Source: Streptomyces sp. SLBN-118 (lineage in GTDB: Bacteria > Actinomycetota > Actinomycetes > Streptomycetales > Streptomycetaceae). Taken from it: DNA of 64,000 nucleotides. The notes beneath the pieces were generated by a model. The model ran no database searches. It was not told the DNA's origin and saw nothing but the letters and a program-made list of their open reading frames with translations. Numbering within the stretch: position 1 is the first letter of the stretch; each line of letters begins with the position of its first letter. The position numbers and the translations under genes were made by a program. Below are positions 34,960 through 41,336 of the stretch, piece after piece. Location: assembly GCF_006715635.1 (NCBI RefSeq), contig NZ_VFNP01000002.1, positions 2,356,001 through 2,420,000 on the forward strand, in the 5' to 3' direction.

Positions 34960-35940
34960 CTAAGTTTTTTGCTGCCTGCGGGCCTTGGAGTCGAGCACCG
35001 CCTGACGCGCAGCTCTGCGGGCGGCCTCCAAGGACTCGGGCCGCTCCTCGACCTGTTGACGGCGGCTGACGGCATCCTCGTGCCACTCGTCCCAGAAGTG
35101 CCCGTGCGCCTGACGCTCCGCCGCCTTGGCCTGCTCCCGCTCCCTCTCGCGCCCTGCGCGCGGATTGGTGCCGCATCCACGGCAGGAGGCAGCAGGGCGG
35201 CCTCGGTGGCGCACACAGCCCGTCTGCGGCGCCTCGCGGTCAGGCGTCGGGGTGCCTGTCGGAGCGGGCGCAGGCTCCCTTGCGGCGACAGCCGCGGGGG
35301 TAGGGGGGAAAGGAAGGACAGAGGAAGAACCAGGAAAGGAAGGGGTTTCACCGCTGGAACCCAGTGGGTTCCCCCCGTGAAACTCATCGGGTTCCACCGG
35401 TGGAACCCGGCCTTCTGCCCCCTCCGGGTTCCCCTCGTGGAACCCCGCCTCTCCCCCTGGGTTCCCCTCGTGGAACCCTGCGTCCACCTGCGGTTTTTCA
35501 GCCTTCTGCTGTCGTTGATCCTCGCGGGCTTCGACGTCCTGATACGTCATCGCGGGCTTGGCCGGAGCTGAACGCAGGACTCCGGAGCGGGCCTTGCGGG
35601 GGTTCTTGGGTGCGGCCCTACGGGCTTCCGCAGCCGCCTTGAGGTCCGATGTGGTCGGCGTGGGCGGTACGCCGAGCGGGAAGACCCGGTAGACCGCAGA
35701 ACGGCCCGCCTTGCCGGTCGCGACACGTTCGACGAGTCCCTTGGCTATCAGCTCCGTGACGATGGTGATGGCGCGTTTGTCAGTCACACCGACCCAGGCG
35801 GCAAGGCGAGTCAGGCCGGGCCGCGCGAGACGCGTCTCGTCGTCGGCGCTGTCCGCGATCTTCATGAGGGCGAGTTTCTGGCTCTGGCTGAGCACGTCAG
35901 GCGGCAGATAGGCCGCAGCGATCATCAGTTGGATGGACAC
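34960..35940 (-). CDS. Winged-helix phage replication initiator-like protein containing iterons
   Basis: 326 aa. The N-terminal 90 residues form a winged helix (SQKLALMKIADSADDETRLA, LTRLAAWVGVTDKRAITIV, GLVERVATGKAGRSAVYRV), the type found in phage replication and plasmid Rep proteins. The middle holds peptide repeats GFHEGNPG (about 153-190) that are the translation of five 20-bp palindromic DNA repeats. A CxxxC-containing basic region (CVRHRGRPAASCRGCG) and a long helical basic tail follow. A DNA-binding protein with palindromic iterons inside its own gene parallels lambda O and its origin. Role inferred. Confidence 0.75.
   Translation of the reverse strand: MSIQLMIAAAYLPPDVLSQSQKLALMKIADSADDETRLARPGLTRLAAWVGVTDKRAITIVTELIAKGLVERVATGKAGRSAVYRVFPLGVPPTPTTSDLKAAAEARRAAPKNPRKARSGVLRSAPAKPAMTYQDVEAREDQRQQKAEKPQVDAGFHEGNPGGEAGFHEGNPEGAEGRVPPVEPDEFHGGNPLGSSGETPSFPGSSSVLPFPPTPAAVAAREPAPAPTGTPTPDREAPQTGCVRHRGRPAASCRGCGTNPRAGREREREQAKAAERQAHGHFWDEWHEDAVSRRQQVEERPESLEAARRAARQAVLDSKARRQQKT
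35343..35478. repeat. Five 20-bp palindromic iterons, candidate replication origin
   Basis: Units at 35343-35362, 35366-35385, 35389-35408, 35426-35445 and 35459-35478. The third is a perfect palindrome, GGGTTCCACCGGTGGAACCC; the last two are identical, GGGTTCCCCTCGTGGAACCC; the first two are degenerate in one arm. Centre spacings are 23, 23, 37 and 33 bp. They lie inside the winged-helix gene, as origin iterons do in lambdoid phages. Confidence 0.72.
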
Positions 35941-35982
35941 GGCTCCCCTTGGGCGGTACGAGCATGGCGGCAGGACGGGGCG

Positions 35983-36007
35983 CCCCGCCCGTTGTCCACG
36001 GGCGGGG
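35983..36007. terminator. Hairpin between exonuclease and replication genes
   Basis: CCCCGCCCGT (35983-35992), loop TGTCC, ACGGGCGGGG (35998-36007): a perfect 10-bp stem 23 bp after the stop of the exonuclease gene. Confidence 0.5.
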
Positions 36008-36030
36008 CTGAGGAGTCAGGGGGTTCCGGG

Positions 36031-37161
36031 TCAGGCCGGCCCGACGTTGATGACCGGGGCCGTCTTCTTCCCGGTCTTTCGCTGCGGGACGGGCAGCCCG
36101 GCTGCCTTGAGGTTCTTGACCATGCGATCGGTGTCCGGCCTCATCGGCACGGGGATGCCAGCGACCTCGTGGAGGTCGACCATCGCCTTCACGTCGTCCT
36201 TCTCCTCGTCGTTCCCGCCACGCCAGGAGAGCCTGTTGGGCCCGTAGACCCCGGCCGGGGACTGGTCCAGCTTCTTGCGCGCGAACTTCTTGATCCGGTC
36301 GCCTTCGCTGGCGAGTTCGTGACCCTTCACGTAGTCGATGAGCGCCTGCTCGCGGTCGGTGTCGTTGTGGATGAGCGCCGTCTGCTCCGGTACACCCGGC
36401 GCCATACCCGGCCAGCACAGGGAGCGGAAGGGGCAGTAGTCACAAATGGCGTCTAGGCCAGGCCCGTTGAAGTCGCGCGGCATCTCTTCGGGGTCGCTGG
36501 TCTCGCGTACGCGCTCCACCCACCACTGAGCCTCGGCGGCCCGCTGAGGGTCGAAGTCGATCTCCTGGATGTGCTCCGCGCCGCTGTCGCGGTTGATGAA
36601 GCGGAAGCGGATGCGGCCGATGTCCAGTGGCCCCAGGCGGGACAGGTACCGCTGGCCGGGCACGTCTTCGAACCCGAACTCGTGCAGCGCGCCCGCGTAC
36701 AGGTGGACCTGGCGCAGCTCGGCGGCCGTGGCACCGTAGCGCAGGACGCGGTCCCACATGTATGTGGACTTCGTCTTCACGTCCTCCACGGTGAGCACGT
36801 CAGCGGGTATCGCCGGTCTGTGACGGGCAGGCAGTCGAGCGGCTGTCGTCGCGTCGAGCTGCACGACGTCGACGTGGCCCCGGATCAGGTCGTCCTGGAC
36901 GCTGCGCTCCACCAGCCATCTGTACTCCGTGCGCGCCGACTCCAGCAGGCCGTAGTGGATGAACGTGCCGAGGATCGCAGCGCGCTTGTCGGCGTGGTCG
37001 GTCGGAGCGACGCCGTGCAGGATGTAGGCGGCGCGTCGGCCGCACACGGTGTCGGATGCCCCGAGCTGGGTCTGTAGGGAGCGGGGGCGGCGCGCGTCGA
37101 CGTCGTGGGCGGCGTCCCAGATGGAGGGTGCGGCGCCGTCAACGATGGTGGCTACGGACAT
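36031..37161 (-). CDS. PD-(D/E)XK exonuclease with probable Fe-S cluster (Cas4/RecB-like)
   Basis: 376 aa. Cys40 near the start, ILGTFIHYGLLES (His69), RGHVDVV (Asp98), TVEDVKTKS (Glu126-x2-Lys129), and a late CDYCPFRSLC (C-x2-C-x5-C, about residues 238-247) together give the Cas4/AddB-type layout of a 4Fe-4S cluster around a RecB-family nuclease. It lies 31 bp after the Sak4-like ATPase gene, so the pair probably performs phage single-strand annealing or recombination. The ATG is 8 nt from the TTGGAGA leader motif. Confidence 0.83.
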   Translation of the reverse strand: MSVATIVDGAAPSIWDAAHDVDARRPRSLQTQLGASDTVCGRRAAYILHGVAPTDHADKRAAILGTFIHYGLLESARTEYRWLVERSVQDDLIRGHVDVVQLDATTAARLPARHRPAIPADVLTVEDVKTKSTYMWDRVLRYGATAAELRQVHLYAGALHEFGFEDVPGQRYLSRLGPLDIGRIRFRFINRDSGAEHIQEIDFDPQRAAEAQWWVERVRETSDPEEMPRDFNGPGLDAICDYCPFRSLCWPGMAPGVPEQTALIHNDTDREQALIDYVKGHELASEGDRIKKFARKKLDQSPAGVYGPNRLSWRGGNDEEKDDVKAMVDLHEVAGIPVPMRPDTDRMVKNLKAAGLPVPQRKTGKKTAPVINVGPA

Positions 37162-37192
37162 GGGAGTTCTCCAAGAGGTGAGTGCGGGCCGG

Positions 37193-38284
37193 TCACTGCT
37201 CGGCGTCCGCGTCCTGCTCGGCGGCCTTCCGCTTGGCGGCGGCGCGGAGCTTGTCGGCGTCGGTCAGTGGGCCCTCGCCCATCTCCGAGCGCGGGTTGTC
37301 CAGTTCAGCCGCCCTTTGCTCGGCGGCGGCCCGGACGGTGGCGATCTCCTCCCGGCTGAGGCGGTTGGCCGGGTCCGGGACGGAGCGCCACAGTGCGCCG
37401 AGGGCTTCCTTGTCCTTGAGGTCAGCGATGCGGGTCAGCCAGGGCTGTACCACGTCACCGGCGAGCGCGGGCATGACACGCGGCTGAGATTCGATGGAGC
37501 AGCCCAGCCCGTTGAAGACCAGGTCCTCGATGCTGAAGTCCCGCAGGGTCAGGGGCTTCCTCTGCTCCACGCGCATGCGCAGGGACCGCACCTTGACGAT
37601 CTGGGGGTCGGCGTCGCGCTTCATGCGCACCCAGCAGGTGGAGTCGAAGCCCAGGTCCTTCTGGGCTGAGACCTTCCACTCCGTCTGGTTCTGGATCGGC
37701 TGGCCGTTGTCGTCCGTGGCGCTGACCTGCTTGCCGCGGGCCAGGACGATGGCAATGCCGGGGAGAGTGCGCAGCAGGTAGATGATCCTGTTCCACCGCT
37801 CCAGCGCGTCATTCCACAGGTTCCGGCCGATGTCGAAGGCGGCGTCGGGGTCCTCCTGGAGCAGCTTGCGGTTCTTCCGCGTCCTGCGGCCCCGCTCGTA
37901 AGTCCAGTTGGTCAGCATCCGCCACAGGGCCGAGCCAGAGTCGATGGTCAGGACGACCGGCGACTCTCCGGCCGCCGCCGCGCGCCGCGCTTCGGCGTGC
38001 ACGGCCTCGACCTGTTCGAGGATGTCCCGGTAGGTGCCGTCGTGTTCGATGATCAGGTAGTTCGCGCCCTCGATCGCCGCGTACTCGTCGGCCGACCCCT
38101 CATCGAGGTCGATCCAGTACATCTGGCCGATGCGCTCGGATGCGGAGAACTGGGCCGCCGAGTAGGTCTTACCGGCGCCTTCTTCCCCTTCGATGAGGAT
38201 CAGCGGCCACGGCACGATGCCGGTCGGCTTGCGGGTCTTGAGCTTGATGGCGGGCGGCTTGGCGGCGCCCGCTGGTGCGTTCAC
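37193..38284 (-). CDS. RecA-like AAA ATPase (Sak4-type phage recombinase)
   Basis: 363 aa, GTG start after the CTTGGAG leader motif. Walker A GEEGAGKT (33-40), a Walker B-like strand VVLTIDSGSALW (about 110-121), then RIIYLLRTLPGIAIVLARGK. This matches the minimal RecA-like Sak4 group of phage recombination ATPases. The C-terminal 80 residues are charged and helical. Partner of the downstream exonuclease and of RusA. Confidence 0.84.
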   Translation of the reverse strand: MNAPAGAAKPPAIKLKTRKPTGIVPWPLILIEGEEGAGKTYSAAQFSASERIGQMYWIDLDEGSADEYAAIEGANYLIIEHDGTYRDILEQVEAVHAEARRAAAAGESPVVLTIDSGSALWRMLTNWTYERGRRTRKNRKLLQEDPDAAFDIGRNLWNDALERWNRIIYLLRTLPGIAIVLARGKQVSATDDNGQPIQNQTEWKVSAQKDLGFDSTCWVRMKRDADPQIVKVRSLRMRVEQRKPLTLRDFSIEDLVFNGLGCSIESQPRVMPALAGDVVQPWLTRIADLKDKEALGALWRSVPDPANRLSREEIATVRAAAEQRAAELDNPRSEMGEGPLTDADKLRAAAKRKAAEQDADAEQ

Positions 38285-38307
38285 GATCTGGCTCCAAGAG
38301 GTCGTGG

Positions 38308-38652
38308 TCAGTCCGTACGCAGGGCGCGGACTTCAAAGAGCGGTGACCACTCCGGGTGTTCGGCCAGCAGGAGCCGGACGTACCGGGAGCGGTAGTCGTT
38401 GTTCAGCGCGAACTCGTCGCCTCGGGTCGCCGCGCCGTACTGGTAGCGCAGGAGCTCGAAGAGCATCCCGATGCCGATGCGGCCGAACCCCTTCTCCGCG
38501 CAGTCGGCAGTCATCCGGGCCAGCGCCCTGAGAACCCAGGGGTTGAGCGCGTGGAACGCCTCGAACCGCTGCTGGATGGTCAGGTCGCCAACGTCGGCGG
38601 GGTGGCGAACAGGCTGGATAGTGCCGAACAACGGCGCTTGTTCGATCAGCAA
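38308..38652 (-). CDS. Phage hypothetical protein, 114 aa
   Basis: A TTG start at 38652 is proposed because GAGGGGGAGA lies just upstream; an open frame extends to 38799 but crosses the promoter region. Contains PVRHPADVGDLTIQQRFEAF and NPWVLRALARMTADCAEKG, an arrangement seen in small phage proteins near recombination genes. It is the first gene after promoter copy D. Confidence 0.66.
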   Translation of the reverse strand: MLIEQAPLFGTIQPVRHPADVGDLTIQQRFEAFHALNPWVLRALARMTADCAEKGFGRIGIGMLFELLRYQYGAATRGDEFALNNDYRSRYVRLLLAEHPEWSPLFEVRALRTD

Positions 38653-38787
38653 GGCTCTCCCCCTCAGAGATGATACGAACACCTTGGAGTGTTGGAATCT
38701 ATCTTCGGGCAAGAGGAATGTCGACCTACAACGCCATCGACCCCCGCCCGGCGGCCCCCTGGAAACCTGCATCTCACCCTCGATCAA

Positions 38788-38846
38788 ATAGAAGCGCACC
38801 CCTTTGAGTGCGCTTCTATTCTATATGCAAATAGAGGTTAGATCAA
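38788..38846 (-). promoter_or_regulatory. Phage repeat promoter copy D with overlapping operator palindrome
   Basis: Minus strand TTGATC (38841-38846), 17 bp, TAGAAT (38818-38823). The -10 overlaps one arm of a perfect 13-bp inverted repeat AATAGAAGCGCAC...GTGCGCTTCTATT (38788-38820, 8-nt gap roughly). A protein bound there would block the promoter. It drives the recombination/replication operon (38652 downward). Confidence 0.68.
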
Positions 38847-38869
38847 GAACAAGTCGCCCTGAACAATGG

Positions 38870-39457
38870 TTAGTTGGCGGCCTTATGTGCGGCCTTACCG
38901 CGCGGCACGATCTTGGCGCCGGGCCCGTCGTACGTACCGTCGCGCAGCGCAGCCAGGACCCGTTCATCGACTGCCCAGTCCACACCGCGGGCTCCGGCCT
39001 GGAGCGCGGGCACGTCCTCCACCACCGGCTCAAGGAGCCAGATCGGCGACCCGGACAGGGTGTAGTCGGCTGGACGGAAGCGGCCCGTGCCGATCGCCTT
39101 CCTCAGCAGCGCGCCAGAAGGCAGCCGGAACAGCGCCACCAGCTCGGCCTGGCCCACCAGCGGTGGGAGCTGGTCGACCTCTCCGACCCAGCGCCCCGGG
39201 TCCTGCTCCTTGACCAGCCGCGCAAGCTCGATCTCGTTGACGTACTTCGTGCGCGGGGTGGTCTGACCGAAGCCCTTCACAAACTGGAGAAGCCAGTAGG
39301 GCGACCCGCTGATGATCTTGGCGTACCGGTAGTCAAGTGTGTGGTCACGGCTGATCCACTGGCTGACCTGGAGCCGTTTCACGTCGTAGAGCGCGGCGAA
39401 CTCGGCCCCGCCGGCCAGGTACGGCTTCCTCGCCTCTGGCCTCTGATCCTCTGCCAC
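38870..39457 (-). CDS. Duplicated-domain phage protein, possible early regulator
   Basis: 195 aa. The GTG at 39457 was chosen for the upstream GGGAGG; the frame is open further but crosses a terminator. Two tandem copies of one domain are visible: GGAEFAALYDVKRLQVSQWI...SGSPYWLL and GQAELVALFRLPSGALLRKA...SGSPIWLL. The pattern resembles repeated helix-turn-helix/excisionase-like folds. It lies alone between the lysis-cassette terminator and promoter D, a typical place for a regulator. Confidence 0.7.
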   Translation of the reverse strand: MAEDQRPEARKPYLAGGAEFAALYDVKRLQVSQWISRDHTLDYRYAKIISGSPYWLLQFVKGFGQTTPRTKYVNEIELARLVKEQDPGRWVGEVDQLPPLVGQAELVALFRLPSGALLRKAIGTGRFRPADYTLSGSPIWLLEPVVEDVPALQAGARGVDWAVDERVLAALRDGTYDGPGAKIVPRGKAAHKAAN

Positions 39458-39564
39458 TCCATCGCCTCCCGCTCGCGGCACGTATGCATATAGATTGTAA
39501 CCAGTGTGGGAGCGGAGTCCGTATCCCCCGGAGACACGCGTAGTGTGGGTGCTTCCAAGAGGTC

Positions 39565-39594
39565 GAAGGCCCCCGTCGCGAGACGGGGGCCTTC
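39565..39594. terminator. Strong bidirectional terminator after the lysis cassette
   Basis: GAAGGCCCCCGTC (39565-39577), loop GCGA, GACGGGGGCCTTC (39582-39594): a perfect 13-bp stem, 15 bp after the holin stop. On the plus strand it is followed by TTCCT, and on the minus strand it is preceded by the late operon. Confidence 0.75.
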
Positions 39595-39609
39595 TTCCTG
39601 TACCGACGG

Positions 39610-39864
39610 TCAGTGCGACGGCAGCGAACGCTGGCGGCTCAGGTACTCCGGGGGTCGCGCAAATCCCAGAAGCCAACCGAACCGCGGCGACAGATACTTC
39701 TCTGCCAGCCGAAACACGGCGTAGTAGACGAATATGCAGACCGGTGTCAGAACACCTGTGAGTGCCGTCGAGTCGAGGTCGAGGCCGTATCGGGTGGACA
39801 GGGCGAACAACCACCCCACGAGGGCGGGGATCCCTGTGCGGAGGAGGGAGGCGTACAGGTTCAC
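39610..39864 (-). CDS. Phage holin-like membrane protein
   Basis: 84 aa, GTG start with GAAAGG. Two hydrophobic segments (GIPALVGWLFALS and ALTGVLTPVCIFVYYAVF) separated by a short polar turn, and an RFGWLLGFARPPEY end typical of small Streptomyces phage holins. It follows the endolysin gene by 25 bp and would form the membrane lesions that release it. Confidence 0.78.
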   Translation of the reverse strand: MNLYASLLRTGIPALVGWLFALSTRYGLDLDSTALTGVLTPVCIFVYYAVFRLAEKYLSPRFGWLLGFARPPEYLSRQRSLPSH

Positions 39865-39889
39865 GTCGTGCCTTTCTCGGTAGTGATGG

Positions 39890-40765
39890 TCAGGCGAAGA
39901 GCCGTAGCCAGGTCTCGGGGCCGGGGTAGCCGTCGGCGTCGGAGCCGGACCACTTCTGCGCGAGCTGGAATGCCTGCACGTTCAGACGGTCTGCTTCGCC
40001 CCATGTGCGGGAGGGGCCGACCTTGTAGTGCGTGCCGTAGCCCTTCTTCACGAGCTGCTGACCGAGCCGCAGGATCGATTCGTTGACCTTGCCCGGGCCG
40101 AACGCTGCGCGGCCGGGGTAGGCGGGCGCTTTCGGCTTCGGCTTCGGCTTCGGCGGCGGTTTGCTGTCGCCGTCCTTGAGCAGCTGAGCGACCCGCACCC
40201 GGAAGGAGTCCATCGAGAATCCGTGAGGATCTATCTTTCCGGGCTGCCATTCCAGGTGCCCGATTACCGATCGCTCTGTCCAACCGTGAGCGCGGCATAG
40301 TGCAGCCGCCCACCGGGCCGCTGCCTCGATCTGTTCATTGGGCCAGGGGTCCTTGCCGTCACCCCGGTTGATGAGCTCGGTTCCGTAGAAGTGAACGTTG
40401 CCATCTGCGTTTGCTTGTCGGTCGGCCGGGAGCGGCTCCTCGTTCTTGACTGCGGCGAGCACGGCCGCGTCGCCGCGACCGGCGTGATTGGCGCGCCCCC
40501 AGCCGACCATGTGGCAGTGGCCCGCTTTGTCGATGACGGTGTGGCACAGCGGACCGGGAAGCTCGGAGTGTCCGCTGTAGCACATGGCCACCATCTGGGC
40601 CTGGCTGGAATAGGTGCCGGTGTGATGGATCACCACACCATGCATCGGGCCCCAAGGGCCCTTGTGATTACGGTTATTGTCGCGCCAGGACCGGACCTGG
40701 ATTACCTCCAGGCCAGCGGCCTCCAGCACGGCTACCGCCTGGTTTGCGGACAGAGGGGTTGCCAT
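39890..40765 (-). CDS. Endolysin: N-acetylmuramoyl-L-alanine amidase with peptidoglycan-binding domain
   Basis: 291 aa. Amidase_2/PGRP domain (residues about 35-190) with zinc ligands in VVIHHTG (His47/48) and GHLEWQPGKIDP. A Pro/Lys linker (KPPPKPKPKPKAP) follows, then a peptidoglycan-binding-like domain ending in YPGPETWLRLF. It cuts the amide bond between muramic acid and stem peptide. There is no signal peptide, so it depends on the holin. Confidence 0.92.
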   Translation of the reverse strand: MATPLSANQAVAVLEAAGLEVIQVRSWRDNNRNHKGPWGPMHGVVIHHTGTYSSQAQMVAMCYSGHSELPGPLCHTVIDKAGHCHMVGWGRANHAGRGDAAVLAAVKNEEPLPADRQANADGNVHFYGTELINRGDGKDPWPNEQIEAAARWAAALCRAHGWTERSVIGHLEWQPGKIDPHGFSMDSFRVRVAQLLKDGDSKPPPKPKPKPKAPAYPGRAAFGPGKVNESILRLGQQLVKKGYGTHYKVGPSRTWGEADRLNVQAFQLAQKWSGSDADGYPGPETWLRLFA

Positions 40766-40805
40766 CGGGCGCTTTCCGTTCTCCCCCGCGCCTTGATGAC
40801 TAGTG

Positions 40806-41129
40806 CTACGACAAGCCGAGTGCCGCCAGGACCACGGCGACGGTCACAGCCACCACAATGGGGGCGACCAGCGCGGACACGGCCAAGCGGCGATTAGTCC
40901 GGGCTTCGAGCTTTTCGCTCTCACGCTGCTGTTGAACGTCTCGCAGGTCGTCTTCAAGACTGGCCATGCGCTGTGCGGCCGCCCGTTGATCCGCGGCGTA
41001 GACGTCCTTTGTGACCATTTGCTCGAGTCGGGTACCCAGGGCGGCGAGGTCGGCCCGCAGGTCATCGCGCAGCTGCTGCATCGCGCGCATGAGTTCCCAC
41101 GGCGTGGGGTCCTGATTGGGCGCGGTCAC
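40806..41129 (-). CDS. Coiled-coil protein with C-terminal membrane anchor
   Basis: 107 aa. A long charged coiled coil (residues about 10-80) ends in one hydrophobic helix (VAPIVVAVTVAVVLAALG). Proteins of this shape sit before amidase genes in many actinophages and are thought to assist lysis. Start ATG with GGAG upstream. It begins the lysis cassette, just after the cargo genes. Confidence 0.72.
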   Translation of the reverse strand: MTAPNQDPTPWELMRAMQQLRDDLRADLAALGTRLEQMVTKDVYAADQRAAAQRMASLEDDLRDVQQQRESEKLEARTNRRLAVSALVAPIVVAVTVAVVLAALGLS

Positions 41130-41336
41130 GTCGCTCCTCCGAATGGCGTTCCCGCACCGGTGATCAGCTTACGGGACTTCCGCGCTTCCTTGAGCATTGC
41201 TGGGCAGTTAGCTCTACGGGCCGTTTGCACCGCGAACCGGCTCGCGCGATCTGCTTGCAATTCGAACCGCCCACACACGGCCGTGCGGCAGAACATCGGT
41301 AGATGCCAATGACCGTTGCAGCAGTGAAAGTTGTGG
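41130..41336. other. Gap between cargo unit and lysis cassette
   Basis: About 207 bp without a credible gene, downstream of the caspase-WD40 stop and upstream of the lysis cassette. It is presumably the right-hand junction of the inserted cargo and may hold a lysis promoter; I see no clear -10/-35 pair or repeat. Confidence 0.5.

Noticed and set aside
35343..35478. Iteron block as a simple peptide repeat only
   Set aside because: The units are palindromic at DNA level with nearly constant 20-bp length, which peptide selection alone would not require.
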